A stretch of 64,000 nucleotides of DNA, from NCBI RefSeq assembly GCF_000284315.1, contig NC_017094.1, forward strand, positions 2,201,486-2,265,485. The letters are read 5' to 3'. Positions 47,701 to 57,189 of this stretch are shown piece by piece. The stretch's first letter is position 1, and each line of letters starts with the position of its first letter. The position numbers and the translations under genes are program-made. This DNA comes from Leptospirillum ferrooxidans C2-3 (GTDB lineage: Bacteria > Nitrospirota > Leptospirillia > Leptospirillales > Leptospirillaceae). The notes beneath the pieces were generated by a model. It was not told where the DNA came from and did no database searches. It saw only the letters and a program-made list of their open reading frames with translations.

Positions 47701-47966
47701 CTGATTCCGATCATGCTCTCGCTTTTGATGCTCCGGATATAGGGGGCCTGGAGAATGAACCTCTCAAGCTGCTCGGTCAGATCCATCTCCACATTGTGGA
47801 CCTCAAGCCCCGGAAGAAGGGTCAGAACCTCAACCTGAGGAGTCGGGATCCTTGGAAAAATCGACACGTTCATGCTCGAGATACTTTCAAATCCCAGAAG
47901 CACAAACGCCAATGCCACAGCCACGATCGTATACGGGCTCTTCAGAGACCCCTTAACCAGAAACAC
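44721..47966 (-). CDS. RND efflux pump inner-membrane permease
   Basis: 1081 residues, 12 membrane helices with two large periplasmic loops, AcrB/HAE-type superfamily. The relay region in helix 4 reads GGLALAIGRLVDDSIVVLENTNRHLEMG, with two adjacent Asp. The second half repeats GLMGVLFML...IGIIMDIGIGVSNSVLLVEF. Drug/hydrophobe export is likelier than heavy-metal export, since CusA-type methionine channels were not seen. Adaptor B lies 72 bases upstream on the same strand. Confidence 0.93.
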   Translation of the reverse strand: MFLVKGSLKSPYTIVAVALAFVLLGFESISSMNVSIFPRIPTPQVEVLTLLPGLEVHNVEMDLTEQLERFILQAPYIRSIKSESMIGISLINVRFNSSYSTNAAVSMVVSMVYSALKYLPPGTFPPVIIPFGVSAIPIGDIVLKSEKLNQSQIYDIGYYNIRSQMGVVKGAAAPPVFGGLSRQIQVYPEKEALLARGLSIWDVVKTLNSQNVIWPAGFAKIGDSSYDVVVNALLGPMKDINNLPVTVKDGKPVFIKDIGVAKDSYRIQTNPVRIDGRKSVYIPLLKQEGANTVKVVNATRAALKTFYGLPKSLQLSLIFDQSVYIRESLASLEREGAVGIILTAFMILIFLGNFRATLIIATSIPLSLLAGLIMLNATGQTINIMTLGGLALAIGRLVDDSIVVLENTNRHLEMGKAPYDAALAGASEVAMPVLASTIATMIVFSPVLFLQGKGRFLFTPLAAAVVFSMIASYLVSMTLVPVLSAWFLKSEADSGPKDTAFDRAFARFNQVFDRFKNGYRHFLMEALSKKGLFSLLVALAFISSLFLVSQIKSGYFPSDDTGAFVIQMRLPVGSRIEMVDAYSTRVDAAIRRIIPKKDVVHIVVNEGVRPGWASMYTNNLWSYMATILVQLNPSDKRKHSMWYWESKIRPYLAEQFPNVGFYFESSSIITQILAGSGEAPIDIQVLGPSYRELGHLSKMIRDHIRKIPGTFNIRVKQNFHYPVFQVNVDRNKAAFLGVSELDVDKNVITSLATNNAIAEDFWVDTRTGNPYFLTGQYPEDKINNLDDIKDIFIRRLEPIPFDAGGRSQLAFHRPQGWAGDKQDGGRPPIYLQDVAEFKRSVNPTAVFHYDVERVVDVLVNFKHGDVYSLGEVGGKVEDYMKTVKLPEGYTWRETGMLASMHRSFGSMGVAVLLAMALVYLALVAQFQSFLDPFIIMVSVPFGLMGVLFMLYATHSGINIESLIGIIMDIGIGVSNSVLLVEFAIRLREQGAPLVRAVVEAGSVRLRPILMTAVGTVLAMIPTAVGMGVGSGPEEPLARAVIGGLLVMTILTLFQVPVLYVLIHQLEDRWEERSKRRKAQKA

Positions 47967-48038
47967 TCGAACCCCCTCCCAAGACCATTTCTGCCGGAAC
48001 CAGAGCTTCGATCCCTATCAAAAAAATCCTGACAAACC

Positions 48039-49139
48039 TCATGTTATGGGCGCGGCCAAAAGATCGACCAGAACCGTATCGTCTTTCTTCAATCCCTGAA
48101 GGATCTCGGTGAAACCTCCGTTGGTGATGCCGGTGATGACCGGTACCTTTTCCCTGTGATTGCCCACCATGCGATAGACAAAATTCCCGTGGCGCTCCTC
48201 GATGACCGCCTTTCGGGCGACAGAAAGGACATGGTGATAGACGCCAAGCCGGATTTTCGCATCGACAAACATCCCCGGGTGAATGGCGAGGTCCGGATTG
48301 TCAAGGTCGATCTCTGTTTTCATTGTCCGGGTGGAACGATTGAGATAAAAGGCATATCGGTTGATCCGGCCCTTGAAAACCCGTCCGGGAAGACCCTGCA
48401 CGGTGATTTCGACCGGTTCGCCCCTTTTGACAAAGCGGACCTGCCTTGCCGGAATCCCGACATAGATACGAATCGTCCTCACTTCGGCAAGACGGATGAT
48501 CGGCAAGGAACCTCCGGTGGACATCTTCGCCTCGGGGATCAGATTTCCCGGATCCACAAATCGGCGGGTGACCATACCGTCGAAAGGAGCACGGATCACC
48601 TCGTAGTCGGTCATCGTCTTTTCATAAAGGGCCCTGGCCCTGGCGGCTTTCCATTTGGCTTCGGACTTCTGGAGTGTTTCAAGGGAGATCACGCGGGGAT
48701 CTTTTTTCCAGACCGCATATTCACGGTCATAGGTGAGCTTGGCAATCCTGGCCAAAGCCTCTTCCCTTTTAAGGGAGGCATCGCGTTCGGGATCAAAGAT
48801 CTTGGCAATCAGATCCCCCTTTTTCATGATATCCCCCTTGTCCACCGGGAGTTTCTGAAGGTATCCGGGAACATGCGCGTAGACCACCGTTTCCCGAAAG
48901 GCATGGGCCACCCCGGGAATTCTGGTCCAGAGCTCAAAATCCCGGGGAGACACATGACCTGTCCGGTATTTGTCGGGATCATATCCAAGGGAGGGGGCTT
49001 CGGGAGGCTTGGTTGCCGGATGGAAAAACCAGTGGCCCCGGATTCCCAGAACCAGAAGAATCAGGGCTATCCCAGAAAGAACAATGACGATACGGGAGCG
49101 CCGATCAGACCATTGCCGCCCCGGATTTCCAGACAACAT
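48039..49139 (-). CDS. RND efflux periplasmic adaptor (HlyD/MFP family), copy B
   Basis: 366 residues: membrane anchor (about 18-38), lipoyl half-motifs HVPGYLQKLPVDKGDIMKKGDLI and TDYEVIRAPFDGMVTRRFVDPGNLI, beta-barrel and membrane-proximal domains. It is clearly paralogous to copy A. ATG at 49139 is preceded by GAGGAG. It forms an adaptor-pump unit with the RND permease. Confidence 0.92.
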   Translation of the reverse strand: MLSGNPGRQWSDRRSRIVIVLSGIALILLVLGIRGHWFFHPATKPPEAPSLGYDPDKYRTGHVSPRDFELWTRIPGVAHAFRETVVYAHVPGYLQKLPVDKGDIMKKGDLIAKIFDPERDASLKREEALARIAKLTYDREYAVWKKDPRVISLETLQKSEAKWKAARARALYEKTMTDYEVIRAPFDGMVTRRFVDPGNLIPEAKMSTGGSLPIIRLAEVRTIRIYVGIPARQVRFVKRGEPVEITVQGLPGRVFKGRINRYAFYLNRSTRTMKTEIDLDNPDLAIHPGMFVDAKIRLGVYHHVLSVARKAVIEERHGNFVYRMVGNHREKVPVITGITNGGFTEILQGLKKDDTVLVDLLAAPIT

Positions 49140-49775
49140 AAAAAATCTCCTCAATCCATATCAAACAGAATGATCCAGGCCGCGTCCCAAACACGACGGG
49201 AAAGCCACAAATGGAAGATCGCCCATGAACAAAAAGGGAAAATGAAAGCGACAAAAACCTTGCACAAAACGACAACAATCTGCCTACCGCCATTTTTTTA
49301 TCGGCACTATATACGACTTCAGCATGAGAAATCAATTTATTTTCATGGTGTCAAAAATTTGCCGCAATCATTTCCTCTCCCCTCCCGCTCTTCAACCCCC
49401 TATGCAGGGAAAATTCAGGAGAGCCCAGCCCTGAAAGGGAGGTCTCATCCAAAGCGTTACGATTTCGATCGGAGTCCATGAGAAAACTCCCAAAAAACTT
49501 CGGATCGATTGAAGAGTTCCTGCATAACAGGGTCAGCATGCACACGTTCTCATATCATCCGAATCACCTCATGCCGGCACGATCCCCCATCCTCCTTGTT
49601 GGAGGGGACCCTTGTGATTTATGATGGAGAGAGCGAACAGGGGCCGGGGGATCATCCTGACCACCGGCCATTTTCTCTCACCTGTCTAATCGGCACAAAA
49701 AGGTCTGTTCGGAAGTTCTCCTCTCAGATCACCTCTATAGATGTCCAATGGGACCTTAAACATAAGGAGTTTTTC
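49140..49775. other. Divergent intergenic region before the Rieske gene
   Basis: About 635 bases; the plus frame that runs into the Rieske gene is open over part of it but its translation is not protein-like. An AT-rich stretch at 49290-49350 is a likely promoter area for the leftward adaptor gene. No gene is supported. Confidence 0.5.
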
Positions 49776-50087
49776 TTGGCCAAACATTTGATCGACAAAC
49801 CGGACAATCTTGAAGATGGCGGCCCCGGCGTTCCCGTTTCAGTGGAAGGCCGTCAGATCGCCCTCTACGAATTCGAGGGATCCATCTACGCAGTGGACAA
49901 CCGTTGTCCTCACCGCGGAGGCCCGATGGCCGACGGACCCGTTTCCGGACCGACCATCACCTGTCCTCTCCACTCCTGGAGCTTCGACATGCGTTCAGGA
50001 GAAGCGGTTGGTCGCCCCGGAGCCACCATCGCCTGTTTCGCAGTCTCCAAAGATCCTTCCGGGAAAATTGCGGTCGAAATCGCCTGA
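49776..50087 (+). CDS. Small Rieske [2Fe-2S] ferredoxin
   Basis: 103 residues. Cluster ligands are in CPHRGG and CPLHSW (about 46-51 and 66-71). Size and sequence fit the NirD/dioxygenase-ferredoxin type that passes electrons to an oxygenase or reductase. The start is TTG at 49776, six bases after AAGGAG; the longer upstream frame lacks a site. The partner is not nearby. Confidence 0.88.
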   Translation: MAKHLIDKPDNLEDGGPGVPVSVEGRQIALYEFEGSIYAVDNRCPHRGGPMADGPVSGPTITCPLHSWSFDMRSGEAVGRPGATIACFAVSKDPSGKIAVEIA

Positions 50088-50132
50088 TCCCGTTTTTTGT
50101 CAGTTTTTACATGCCATTGAACTATCAAGCAT

Positions 50133-50163
50133 AAGCCGGATCAATGATCCGGCTTTGTTTTTC
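50133..50163 (+). terminator. Terminator after the Rieske gene
   Basis: Stem AAGCCGGAT/ATCCGGCTT with a 5-nt loop (50133-50155) is followed by TGTTTTT. Confidence 0.85.
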
Positions 50164-50200
50164 ATGCCAGTATCGCTATGATGGTCTCTGGAGGGCGAAC

Positions 50201-50404
50201 GTGTTCTACGGCTTTTTATTTGTCATGGTTGGCACTTTCGGGACGCTCTATTCAGTTGTTCTTCTCCTGCGGCGGGAACGACGGGAAAAGTGGCTTGCCT
50301 ACATTCTCTCCTCCGCCATGCTGCTTCTCTGGGGGGCAGTCTCCCTTTCTCCGCTCAGGCCCAAACTGATCGAGTGGCTTCATTCAATGATTATCGGCTC
50401 GTGA
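50201..50404 (+). CDS. Small two-helix membrane protein
   Basis: 67 residues with two membrane helices (about 3-21 and 31-48) separated by RRERREK. GTG at 50201 is preceded by GGAGGGCGAAC. The family is not recognised. It lies 27 bases before glgC and may be co-transcribed. Confidence 0.6.
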   Translation: MFYGFLFVMVGTFGTLYSVVLLLRRERREKWLAYILSSAMLLLWGAVSLSPLRPKLIEWLHSMIIGS

Positions 50405-50431
50405 TCTTGCCTCACACATGAAGGGAGGACC

Positions 50432-51685
50432 ATGCAAAACAATTATCGTGCGCTGGCCATCATTCTTGCCGGAGGCGAAGGAAAAAGGCTTTTCCCGCTC
50501 ACTCGCGACCGGGTCAAGTCAGCCGTCCCATTTGGCGGAGCCTACCGGATCATCGATTTTGTCCTGTCGAACTTCGTCAATTCCGGCCTTTACAAAATCA
50601 AGGTTCTGACCCAATACAAATCCCACTCCCTAAACACCCATCTCTCGAGGGGCTGGCGACTCTCCCCGCTTCTGGACCAGTATGTTGACCCCGTTCCGGC
50701 CCAGATGCGCAGGGGGCCACACTGGTTTCAGGGAACCGGAGACGCCGTCTACCAGAACCTGAACCTGATCCTCGACGACAACCCCGATTTTGTCTGCGTA
50801 TTCAGCGGAGATCATATCTTCAAGATGAACATCTCGCAGATGATCGAGGCCCACATCCAGAGAAACGCGCAGGTCACAGTCTCTGCCATCCCGGTCCCCA
50901 TCGAGGAGGCTTCCGCCTTCGGAATCGTTGGGATGGACTCTTCGGGCATGGCGACCTCTTTCATCGAAAAACCAAAACACCCGGCCCATATGCCCGGGAA
51001 CCCCCAAATGTCCCTTGTGAGCATGGGGAACTATGTCTTCAACACCAGACTCCTGATCGACGTCCTGACCAAAGATGCCCAAGACAAGGACAGCAATCAT
51101 GATTTTGGAAAGGACATTCTCCCGAAACTGACCCGTGAGGGAATGGTCCATGTCTACGACTTCAGCCAGAATACCATCCCCGGGATGACCGATCTCGAAC
51201 AGGGTTACTGGAAGGACATCGGCCAGCTGGATGCCTACTGGCAGACCCACATGGACCTCGTGTCGGTTTCCCCGGCCTTCAATCTCTACAATCCGAACTG
51301 GGTCATCAGAACCTATCGCCCGCAGGTTCCCCCGGCAAAGTTCGTTTTTGCCGATGAGGAAAACAGGAGAATCGGAGTGGCAACGGATTCGATCGTCTCC
51401 GGTGGCTGCATCATCTCCGGAGGTCAGATCGACAGAACCATCCTGTCTCCAAGCGTCAGGATCAACAGCTATTCCCGGGTCTCCGAATCGATCCTTTTCG
51501 ACAATGTCGATATCGGACGTTACTCCCGGATCAACAGGGCGATCATTGAAAAGGGAGTCCGGATCCCCCCCCATACCGTAATCGGGGAAGATCCGGTCGA
51601 AGACAGGAAACGCTTTCACCTTTCGGATTCCGGGGTTGTCGTCGTCACCCGTGAAGACTTCAACAACAACGGAGACTCCTCGTGA
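50432..51685 (+). CDS. glgC: Glucose-1-phosphate adenylyltransferase (ADP-glucose pyrophosphorylase)
   Basis: Makes ADP-glucose for glycogen synthesis, 417 residues. Nucleotide loop ILAGGEGKRLFPLTRDRVKSAVPFGG (about 11-36), CVFSGDHIFKM, FIEKP and a C-terminal left-handed beta helix. It heads the glycogen operon; the next gene overlaps its stop. No glycogen synthase gene is in the window. Confidence 0.95.
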   Translation: MQNNYRALAIILAGGEGKRLFPLTRDRVKSAVPFGGAYRIIDFVLSNFVNSGLYKIKVLTQYKSHSLNTHLSRGWRLSPLLDQYVDPVPAQMRRGPHWFQGTGDAVYQNLNLILDDNPDFVCVFSGDHIFKMNISQMIEAHIQRNAQVTVSAIPVPIEEASAFGIVGMDSSGMATSFIEKPKHPAHMPGNPQMSLVSMGNYVFNTRLLIDVLTKDAQDKDSNHDFGKDILPKLTREGMVHVYDFSQNTIPGMTDLEQGYWKDIGQLDAYWQTHMDLVSVSPAFNLYNPNWVIRTYRPQVPPAKFVFADEENRRIGVATDSIVSGGCIISGGQIDRTILSPSVRINSYSRVSESILFDNVDIGRYSRINRAIIEKGVRIPPHTVIGEDPVEDRKRFHLSDSGVVVVTREDFNNNGDSS

Positions 51686-53817
51686 AGGGGCGCATTCTTC
51701 TTCTCTGGCACATGCATCAGCCGGCATACTGGGACCCGGTCATGAAAAACATCGGGCTTCCATGGGTCAGGCTGCATGGTGTCAGGGGGTATAACGACCT
51801 GCCTTTCATGGCCCGTCTTTTCCCCCATGTCCGGCAAACAATCAATCTCGTGCCATCGCTTCTGGACCAGATTGACCAGATTTCAGGCGGCGAACTTCAG
51901 GACGCCTACCAGATCCTGACGATGAAACCCCCGGAGGATCTGACCCCTGCCGACCGGGACTACATTCTCCGGAATTTTTTCTCCTGCCCGTTTGACTCCA
52001 TGATCCGCCCGAACCATCAGTACGTGAATATCTGGCAGAAGGTCCAGACGGCGCTTTCCGGAAAACCTCCGGAGTCTCAACTGCCACCGGATGTCTTGTC
52101 GAACAGGGAGCTTTTGGACCTTCAGGTTCTCTTCAATCTGGTCTGGTTTGGATACGGAGCGAAACATGACCATCCTGAAATCGAGGAATGGCTTCGAAAG
52201 GGGTCCGGGTTCAGCGAAGAGGACAAGGCCGGAGTCATGGCGCTTCAGCTCAGTGTTTTAAAGGAGCTGATCCCGAATTATCGGACTCTCGCCGAAAATG
52301 GACAGATCGAGATTTCATCTTCACCTTACTACCACCCGATCCTTCCCCTTCTCATCTCCTCATCCATTGGAAGTCGACCCCGTCCGGGAATCGCCCTTCC
52401 GGAAGAGTTCTCCTGGCCCAACGATGCGAAGGAACAGGTTCTCATGGCTCTCGACCGCCATGAAAAACTGTTGGGAATCCGGCCACGGGGAATGTGGCCA
52501 TCAGAGGGATCCGTCTGCCCTGAGCTGATGGACATACTTGCCGCGGCCGGGCTGGACTGGACCGCCACAGACCAGGGGATTCTGGATGAAAGCATCGGGG
52601 GAGCGGGAAATATGACCCACCCATGGCAGGTCACAACCGGCCACGGAGATCTCCGGATCATTTTTCGCCAAAGAGCCCTTTCCGACCGGATCGGATTTTT
52701 GTATTCGCGATACAACGGAACAGAGGCGGCAAAAGATCTTCTCTCGGGAATCGAGGCGACTGCGGGAGTCGGATCCGGAAGCCACCCGCCCATCATCCCC
52801 ATCATTCTCGATGGCGAAAATCCCTGGGAGAGCTACCCTGACGGAGGGTATCTTTTCCTAAGGTCCTTTTTTGAACGGCTCGACAACCACCCCCATCTCG
52901 AGACCCAGTCGATCTGGGAGGGAATCCGGGACCTTCCCGCATCTCCGATCCACTCCCTGGCGTCGGGATCCTGGATCAACCATGATTTCAATATCTGGAT
53001 CGGTCACCCCGAAGACAATGCCGGATGGAACTATCTCTCCAGAACCCGAAAGTTTCTGTCCGACGCGGAAGCTTCGGGAAAACACTCCCATGAAACGCTT
53101 CTGCAGGCAAAGATGGAGATGTTCGCATCGGAAGGTTCCGACTGGTTCTGGTGGTATGGAGACGATTTCCAGAGTCTTCAGGCCTATGAGTTCGATCGTC
53201 TCTTCCGGACCCATCAACAGAACGTCTACAAGATTCTTGGAGAGGACATCCCCGTCTATCTCACGGAACCGATCCGCTCCAGGGAACACGACTTCGCGAT
53301 CAATCTTCCCACCGATTTCATCTCTCCGACGATCGATGGAAGAGTCACCCATTTCTACGAGTGGACCGGTGCCGGAAGTTTTGACCCCCAAAAAACCCAG
53401 GGGTCAATGTTCTTGTCCGGAGCGCCAATCCGGAAAATTTTCTATGGCTTCGACCAGATCAATTTTTATCTCCGGGTCGAGTTCGACCCGGAGATCCTCT
53501 CCGGAAACATCGACCAGATGGCTCTCGTCGTCAGGATCCACAACAATGTCGAGTTCGAATGGAAACTCCCCCTTCTGGCCTCTCCCCTTGATGTACCAGC
53601 AAGGGTCGGACAGTCCGCTCCCATGCTCTGGGCCTGCCAGAAAATGGGAGAAGGTGCCTTGAGCCTTGCCGCGGCCAAATTCAGCCCCGGAGAGAGACTG
53701 CACCTCATTTGCGAATTATGGGACGGGGAGCGGCTCCTGGACCAGTGCCCCCGTGGCCGCTCCGTCCCCATTCATGTTCCCGATGACCAGTTCGATCAAT
53801 CCATATGGAGAGTCTGA
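51682..53817 (+). CDS. GH57 glycoside hydrolase (amylopullulanase/alpha-amylase-like)
   Basis: 711 residues. GH57 motifs: LLLWHMHQPAYWD near the N-terminus, GMWPSEGSVCPEL with the likely nucleophile Glu (about 275), and IILDGENPWESYPDGG with the likely acid Asp. The C-terminal third is beta-rich. It would act on alpha-glucans. The start is GTG at 51682, overlapping glgC by 4 bases. Confidence 0.88.
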   Translation: MKGRILLLWHMHQPAYWDPVMKNIGLPWVRLHGVRGYNDLPFMARLFPHVRQTINLVPSLLDQIDQISGGELQDAYQILTMKPPEDLTPADRDYILRNFFSCPFDSMIRPNHQYVNIWQKVQTALSGKPPESQLPPDVLSNRELLDLQVLFNLVWFGYGAKHDHPEIEEWLRKGSGFSEEDKAGVMALQLSVLKELIPNYRTLAENGQIEISSSPYYHPILPLLISSSIGSRPRPGIALPEEFSWPNDAKEQVLMALDRHEKLLGIRPRGMWPSEGSVCPELMDILAAAGLDWTATDQGILDESIGGAGNMTHPWQVTTGHGDLRIIFRQRALSDRIGFLYSRYNGTEAAKDLLSGIEATAGVGSGSHPPIIPIILDGENPWESYPDGGYLFLRSFFERLDNHPHLETQSIWEGIRDLPASPIHSLASGSWINHDFNIWIGHPEDNAGWNYLSRTRKFLSDAEASGKHSHETLLQAKMEMFASEGSDWFWWYGDDFQSLQAYEFDRLFRTHQQNVYKILGEDIPVYLTEPIRSREHDFAINLPTDFISPTIDGRVTHFYEWTGAGSFDPQKTQGSMFLSGAPIRKIFYGFDQINFYLRVEFDPEILSGNIDQMALVVRIHNNVEFEWKLPLLASPLDVPARVGQSAPMLWACQKMGEGALSLAAAKFSPGERLHLICELWDGERLLDQCPRGRSVPIHVPDDQFDQSIWRV

Positions 53818-55976
53818 TGACGGAGTCAAACGATTCCCGAACCACACAATCAATCCTTTCCAAAGATACCCGGACAACCGTGGTGATGGTCCTCCATCAC
53901 CATCAGCCCGCGGGAAACTTCGATCATGTCTTTGGAGAGTCCCAGCAAAATTGCTACAGGCCGCTTCTGGAGCTTCTGGAGCACTTTCCCGACATCCATG
54001 TCTCCTACCACCTGACTGGCCCCCTGATCGAGTGGATCGAGAAGCATGATCCCGACTACATCTCCCTTTTGGGACGTCTTGTCGCCAGGGGACAGATCGA
54101 AATCGTTGGCGGGGGATTTTACGAACCGATCCTGGCTCTGCTCCCCACCCAATCGGTCAGGGACCAGAGCCGTCTCATGGAAGACTGGATCGTCCGTCTT
54201 TTTAACCGATTTGATGGTGGATTCTGGCTGGCCGAAAGAGTCTGGGAGACAGACCTTCCCCTGAGACTTTCGGGTTGCCACATGACACACACCACCGTTG
54301 ACGACCATCACTTTCATCTGGCCGGATTCAGGGACGAGGAGCTTCACGGGTATTACCGCACTTCCTGCGCAGGGGAGGGTCTGGACATTTTCCCCATCTC
54401 CGCACATCTTCGCTACCTCATTCCTTTTCAAAGCGTCGAACAGTCGCTCACCTTCCTCGACAGGACGGCAAAAGGAAAGGTCCTGACCTATGCCGATGAC
54501 GCTGAAAAATTCGGCGTCTGGCCGGAAACGTATCACTGGGTCTGGACAGAAGGATATCTTCGGCGTCTTTTTGAAGCCTTTTCCAGGGAGTCTTCCTGGT
54601 TGAGGATTGCCAGCATGAAGGAAATAAGGGCGGAACGGGGGGCGACAGGTGTTGCCATCCTTCCCAATGCGTCCTATCCCGAAATGATGGAATGGGCAAT
54701 GTCACCCCAACATGCCGCCGCTCTTCATAAACTTCTGGACACCCTCGCCGGGTATGGACTGAAAGAGGCCGCAATGCCCTTCGTGCGGGGAGGGATCTTC
54801 GAACAGTTCCTGACAAAATACCCCGACTCAAGAAGGCTCTACCACAGGATGCTCCTGGCCGAACAGCTTTTTTCAAGCCGGGTGGCAAAAGACGATCCCG
54901 ACAGGGACAGGGTGGGACACCCCCTCTGGGTTTCCCAGGGGAATGACGTATACTGGCATGGACTGTTCGGAGGGCTTTACCTTTCAAACCTTCGCCACAC
55001 GGCCTTCAACGGGATCATCTCCATGGAAAACCTTCTCGAAGAAAAAGGTCTCCTTCGCTCGGGAGAGTCTTTGGTCGGAGACTTTGACCAGGACGGCTCC
55101 CCCGACCGCGTCTACTACCAGAAGGGCTACGTCGCCTGGCTCTCCCCGGCCGGGGGAGGATGTCTTCAGGAAATAGACGATCGCCGGCACGGATTCCACC
55201 TGACCAACACCCTGACAAGGCAGGTGGAGATCTATCATCTCAATTCCTCCTCCGGACTCGGCAACCATCCGGAAGACGGCGGCTCTCCGGCCGTCCTCTC
55301 CATCCACGACCGGATGCCCACCCCCCCGGCTGAAGGGGAAATCTCTTTCGATCCCCGACCAAGACGGCCTTTTTCCGAGTTTTTGTGCCATAAGGATGCC
55401 GCTCCCGATGTCCTTTCAGGACAGTCTGGAACGAATCCCATGATCCTGGACCTTGGAAAAACGAACTGGACCGTCAAGGAATGGGACCAATGGAAAGCCT
55501 GCCTTGAGGCACAAGTCCAAACGGGTGACAGATCCATGACCCTGAGCAAGGAATACCGGTTTTCCCCATTGGAGTTCACGGTCGATTACCGCCTGACGGA
55601 CGGAGCCCTTTCGGAAGATCATCTTCTGGCGGTCGAATTTCCGGTGACGCTTCTTGTCGGTTCCGGTGAGGGAAGAGACCTCTGGGTCCGGACCGAAACC
55701 GGAGAAGAACCTGTTGCCCCGGCCGCATTCGGGGAATGGGGAGACCAGATGTCTCAGGGATTTCGGGGAAGGGACGGCTGGTCAAAAGCCGCATTCTCTG
55801 TCACATTTTCCACACCTCTCCGGCTTGTCCGATTTCCTATCGAAACGGTTTCACTGTCGGAGAAGGGACTTGAGCGGGTCTATCAGGGGACGCTTTTTCT
55901 CATGATGATCTCTCCGGCTGATATCCAGCGCCCCGAAGGATTTCGTATTTCCGTCTCTTTCGAGGACATCGAGTAG
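53817..55976 (+). CDS. GH57 4-alpha-glucanotransferase-like enzyme
   Basis: 719 residues. VVMVLHHHQPAGNFDHVFG, GFWLAERVWETDLP (nucleophile Glu) and VLTYADDAEKFGVWPETY (acid Asp) match the archaeal/Thermotogales 4-alpha-glucanotransferase branch of GH57, with its extra middle and C-terminal domains (DUF1925/1926 type). It remodels maltodextrins or glycogen. ATG at 53817 overlaps the preceding stop; an ATG 12 bases upstream is possible. Confidence 0.87.
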   Translation: MTESNDSRTTQSILSKDTRTTVVMVLHHHQPAGNFDHVFGESQQNCYRPLLELLEHFPDIHVSYHLTGPLIEWIEKHDPDYISLLGRLVARGQIEIVGGGFYEPILALLPTQSVRDQSRLMEDWIVRLFNRFDGGFWLAERVWETDLPLRLSGCHMTHTTVDDHHFHLAGFRDEELHGYYRTSCAGEGLDIFPISAHLRYLIPFQSVEQSLTFLDRTAKGKVLTYADDAEKFGVWPETYHWVWTEGYLRRLFEAFSRESSWLRIASMKEIRAERGATGVAILPNASYPEMMEWAMSPQHAAALHKLLDTLAGYGLKEAAMPFVRGGIFEQFLTKYPDSRRLYHRMLLAEQLFSSRVAKDDPDRDRVGHPLWVSQGNDVYWHGLFGGLYLSNLRHTAFNGIISMENLLEEKGLLRSGESLVGDFDQDGSPDRVYYQKGYVAWLSPAGGGCLQEIDDRRHGFHLTNTLTRQVEIYHLNSSSGLGNHPEDGGSPAVLSIHDRMPTPPAEGEISFDPRPRRPFSEFLCHKDAAPDVLSGQSGTNPMILDLGKTNWTVKEWDQWKACLEAQVQTGDRSMTLSKEYRFSPLEFTVDYRLTDGALSEDHLLAVEFPVTLLVGSGEGRDLWVRTETGEEPVAPAAFGEWGDQMSQGFRGRDGWSKAAFSVTFSTPLRLVRFPIETVSLSEKGLERVYQGTLFLMMISPADIQRPEGFRISVSFEDIE

Positions 55977-56059
55977 ATCCAAAAAAGCCATTTCGGCCGG
56001 ACGTCCTGCCGTTTACGGGACAGACAAAGAAAACGCTTGATCAGGGGGGAACCGATACA

Positions 56060-57082
56060 ATGCCCGAGCTCAGAAAAGATCCGATTATCGGACGATGGGT
56101 CATCATCGCGACATCAAGAGGTCTGAGGCCAAAGGACTATCAGGCAGAGAAGGTCCGTTATCTCTACCAGTCCTGCCCGCTTTGTCCGGGACAGGAGGAA
56201 AAGACACCACCGGAAGTCCTTGCCTACCGGCAGTCCGGTTCTCTTCCCAATACACCGGGATGGACGCTTCGCGTCGTTCCCAACAAGTTTCCCGCACTTG
56301 AGGTGGAGGGAACCCTCGACCGCGAAGGGGTGGGTCTCTACGACCGTATGAATGGAATCGGCGCCCACGAAGTGGTTATCGAAACCCCTGAGCACAAGAA
56401 AGCCCTCTCGAAATTTACCGAAAAAGAATTCGAAAATCTTTTATGGGCCTACCGTGACCGCATTCTTGATCTCAGGAAGGACACCCGATTTCGATACATC
56501 ATGATCTTTAAAAACTATGGAGAGGCGGCGGGAGCGTCCCTTGAGCACAGCCACAGCCAGCTGATCGCCCTTCCCATTATCCCCACCGCCGTCGTGGAGG
56601 AGCTTGTCGGAGCCAAGTCCCACTACGAGGAAAAAGAACGATGCATTTTCTGCGATATCATCCGGCAGGAGCTTTCCGACGGCAGCCGGATTGTCCAGGA
56701 AAATCAGGAGTTTCTGGCCATCACTCCCTTTGCCCCGAAGTTCCCGTTCGAAGTCTGGATATTGCCCAAAAAGCATGCGTCCTCCTTCGATCAGGGACAG
56801 AAAAGCCAGTATGAAGCCCTGTCCAGGATTTTTCTCGATGTTCTCAGAAGACTCAACGTCGCACTGAAGGATCCGCCCTATAATTTTATTCTCCATAGCT
56901 CACCCTTGCAGGAACGGGCCGAGGACTATTACCACTGGCACTTTGAGATCATGCCCACGTTGACCAGGGTGGCAGGGTTCGAGTGGGGAACGGGTTTCTA
57001 TATCAACCCGACCCCTCCCGAGGATGCCGCCCGATTTTTAAGAGAAATCGATCTCACAATCGAATCGGAAGAGATTCCCTGA
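56060..57082 (+). CDS. galT: Galactose-1-phosphate uridylyltransferase family (HIT superfamily)
   Basis: 340 residues. LRKDPIIGRWVIIATSRGLRP at the start, zinc-type CPLCPG, NKFPAL, and the active site EHSHSQLIALPIIP with the nucleophilic His. Because it sits in a glycogen operon without other gal genes, the true activity may be an ADP/UDP-glucose phosphorylase-type exchange on glucose 1-phosphate (inference). Confidence 0.9.
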   Translation: MPELRKDPIIGRWVIIATSRGLRPKDYQAEKVRYLYQSCPLCPGQEEKTPPEVLAYRQSGSLPNTPGWTLRVVPNKFPALEVEGTLDREGVGLYDRMNGIGAHEVVIETPEHKKALSKFTEKEFENLLWAYRDRILDLRKDTRFRYIMIFKNYGEAAGASLEHSHSQLIALPIIPTAVVEELVGAKSHYEEKERCIFCDIIRQELSDGSRIVQENQEFLAITPFAPKFPFEVWILPKKHASSFDQGQKSQYEALSRIFLDVLRRLNVALKDPPYNFILHSSPLQERAEDYYHWHFEIMPTLTRVAGFEWGTGFYINPTPPEDAARFLREIDLTIESEEIP

Positions 57083-57189
57083 TCATCCGGAAGAGACCGA
57101 TCCGGTCAAACGGGAATTGTTTGGATATAGGACTGTTGGCCAACCAACACAACAAACAGATAAAAACTTATTTTTAAGGAGGTTCGTTC

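Noticed and set aside
50227-50243. TGGCAC inside the small membrane-protein gene as a glgC sigma-54 promoter
   Set aside because: No TTGC at the required spacing, and it lies within coding sequence.
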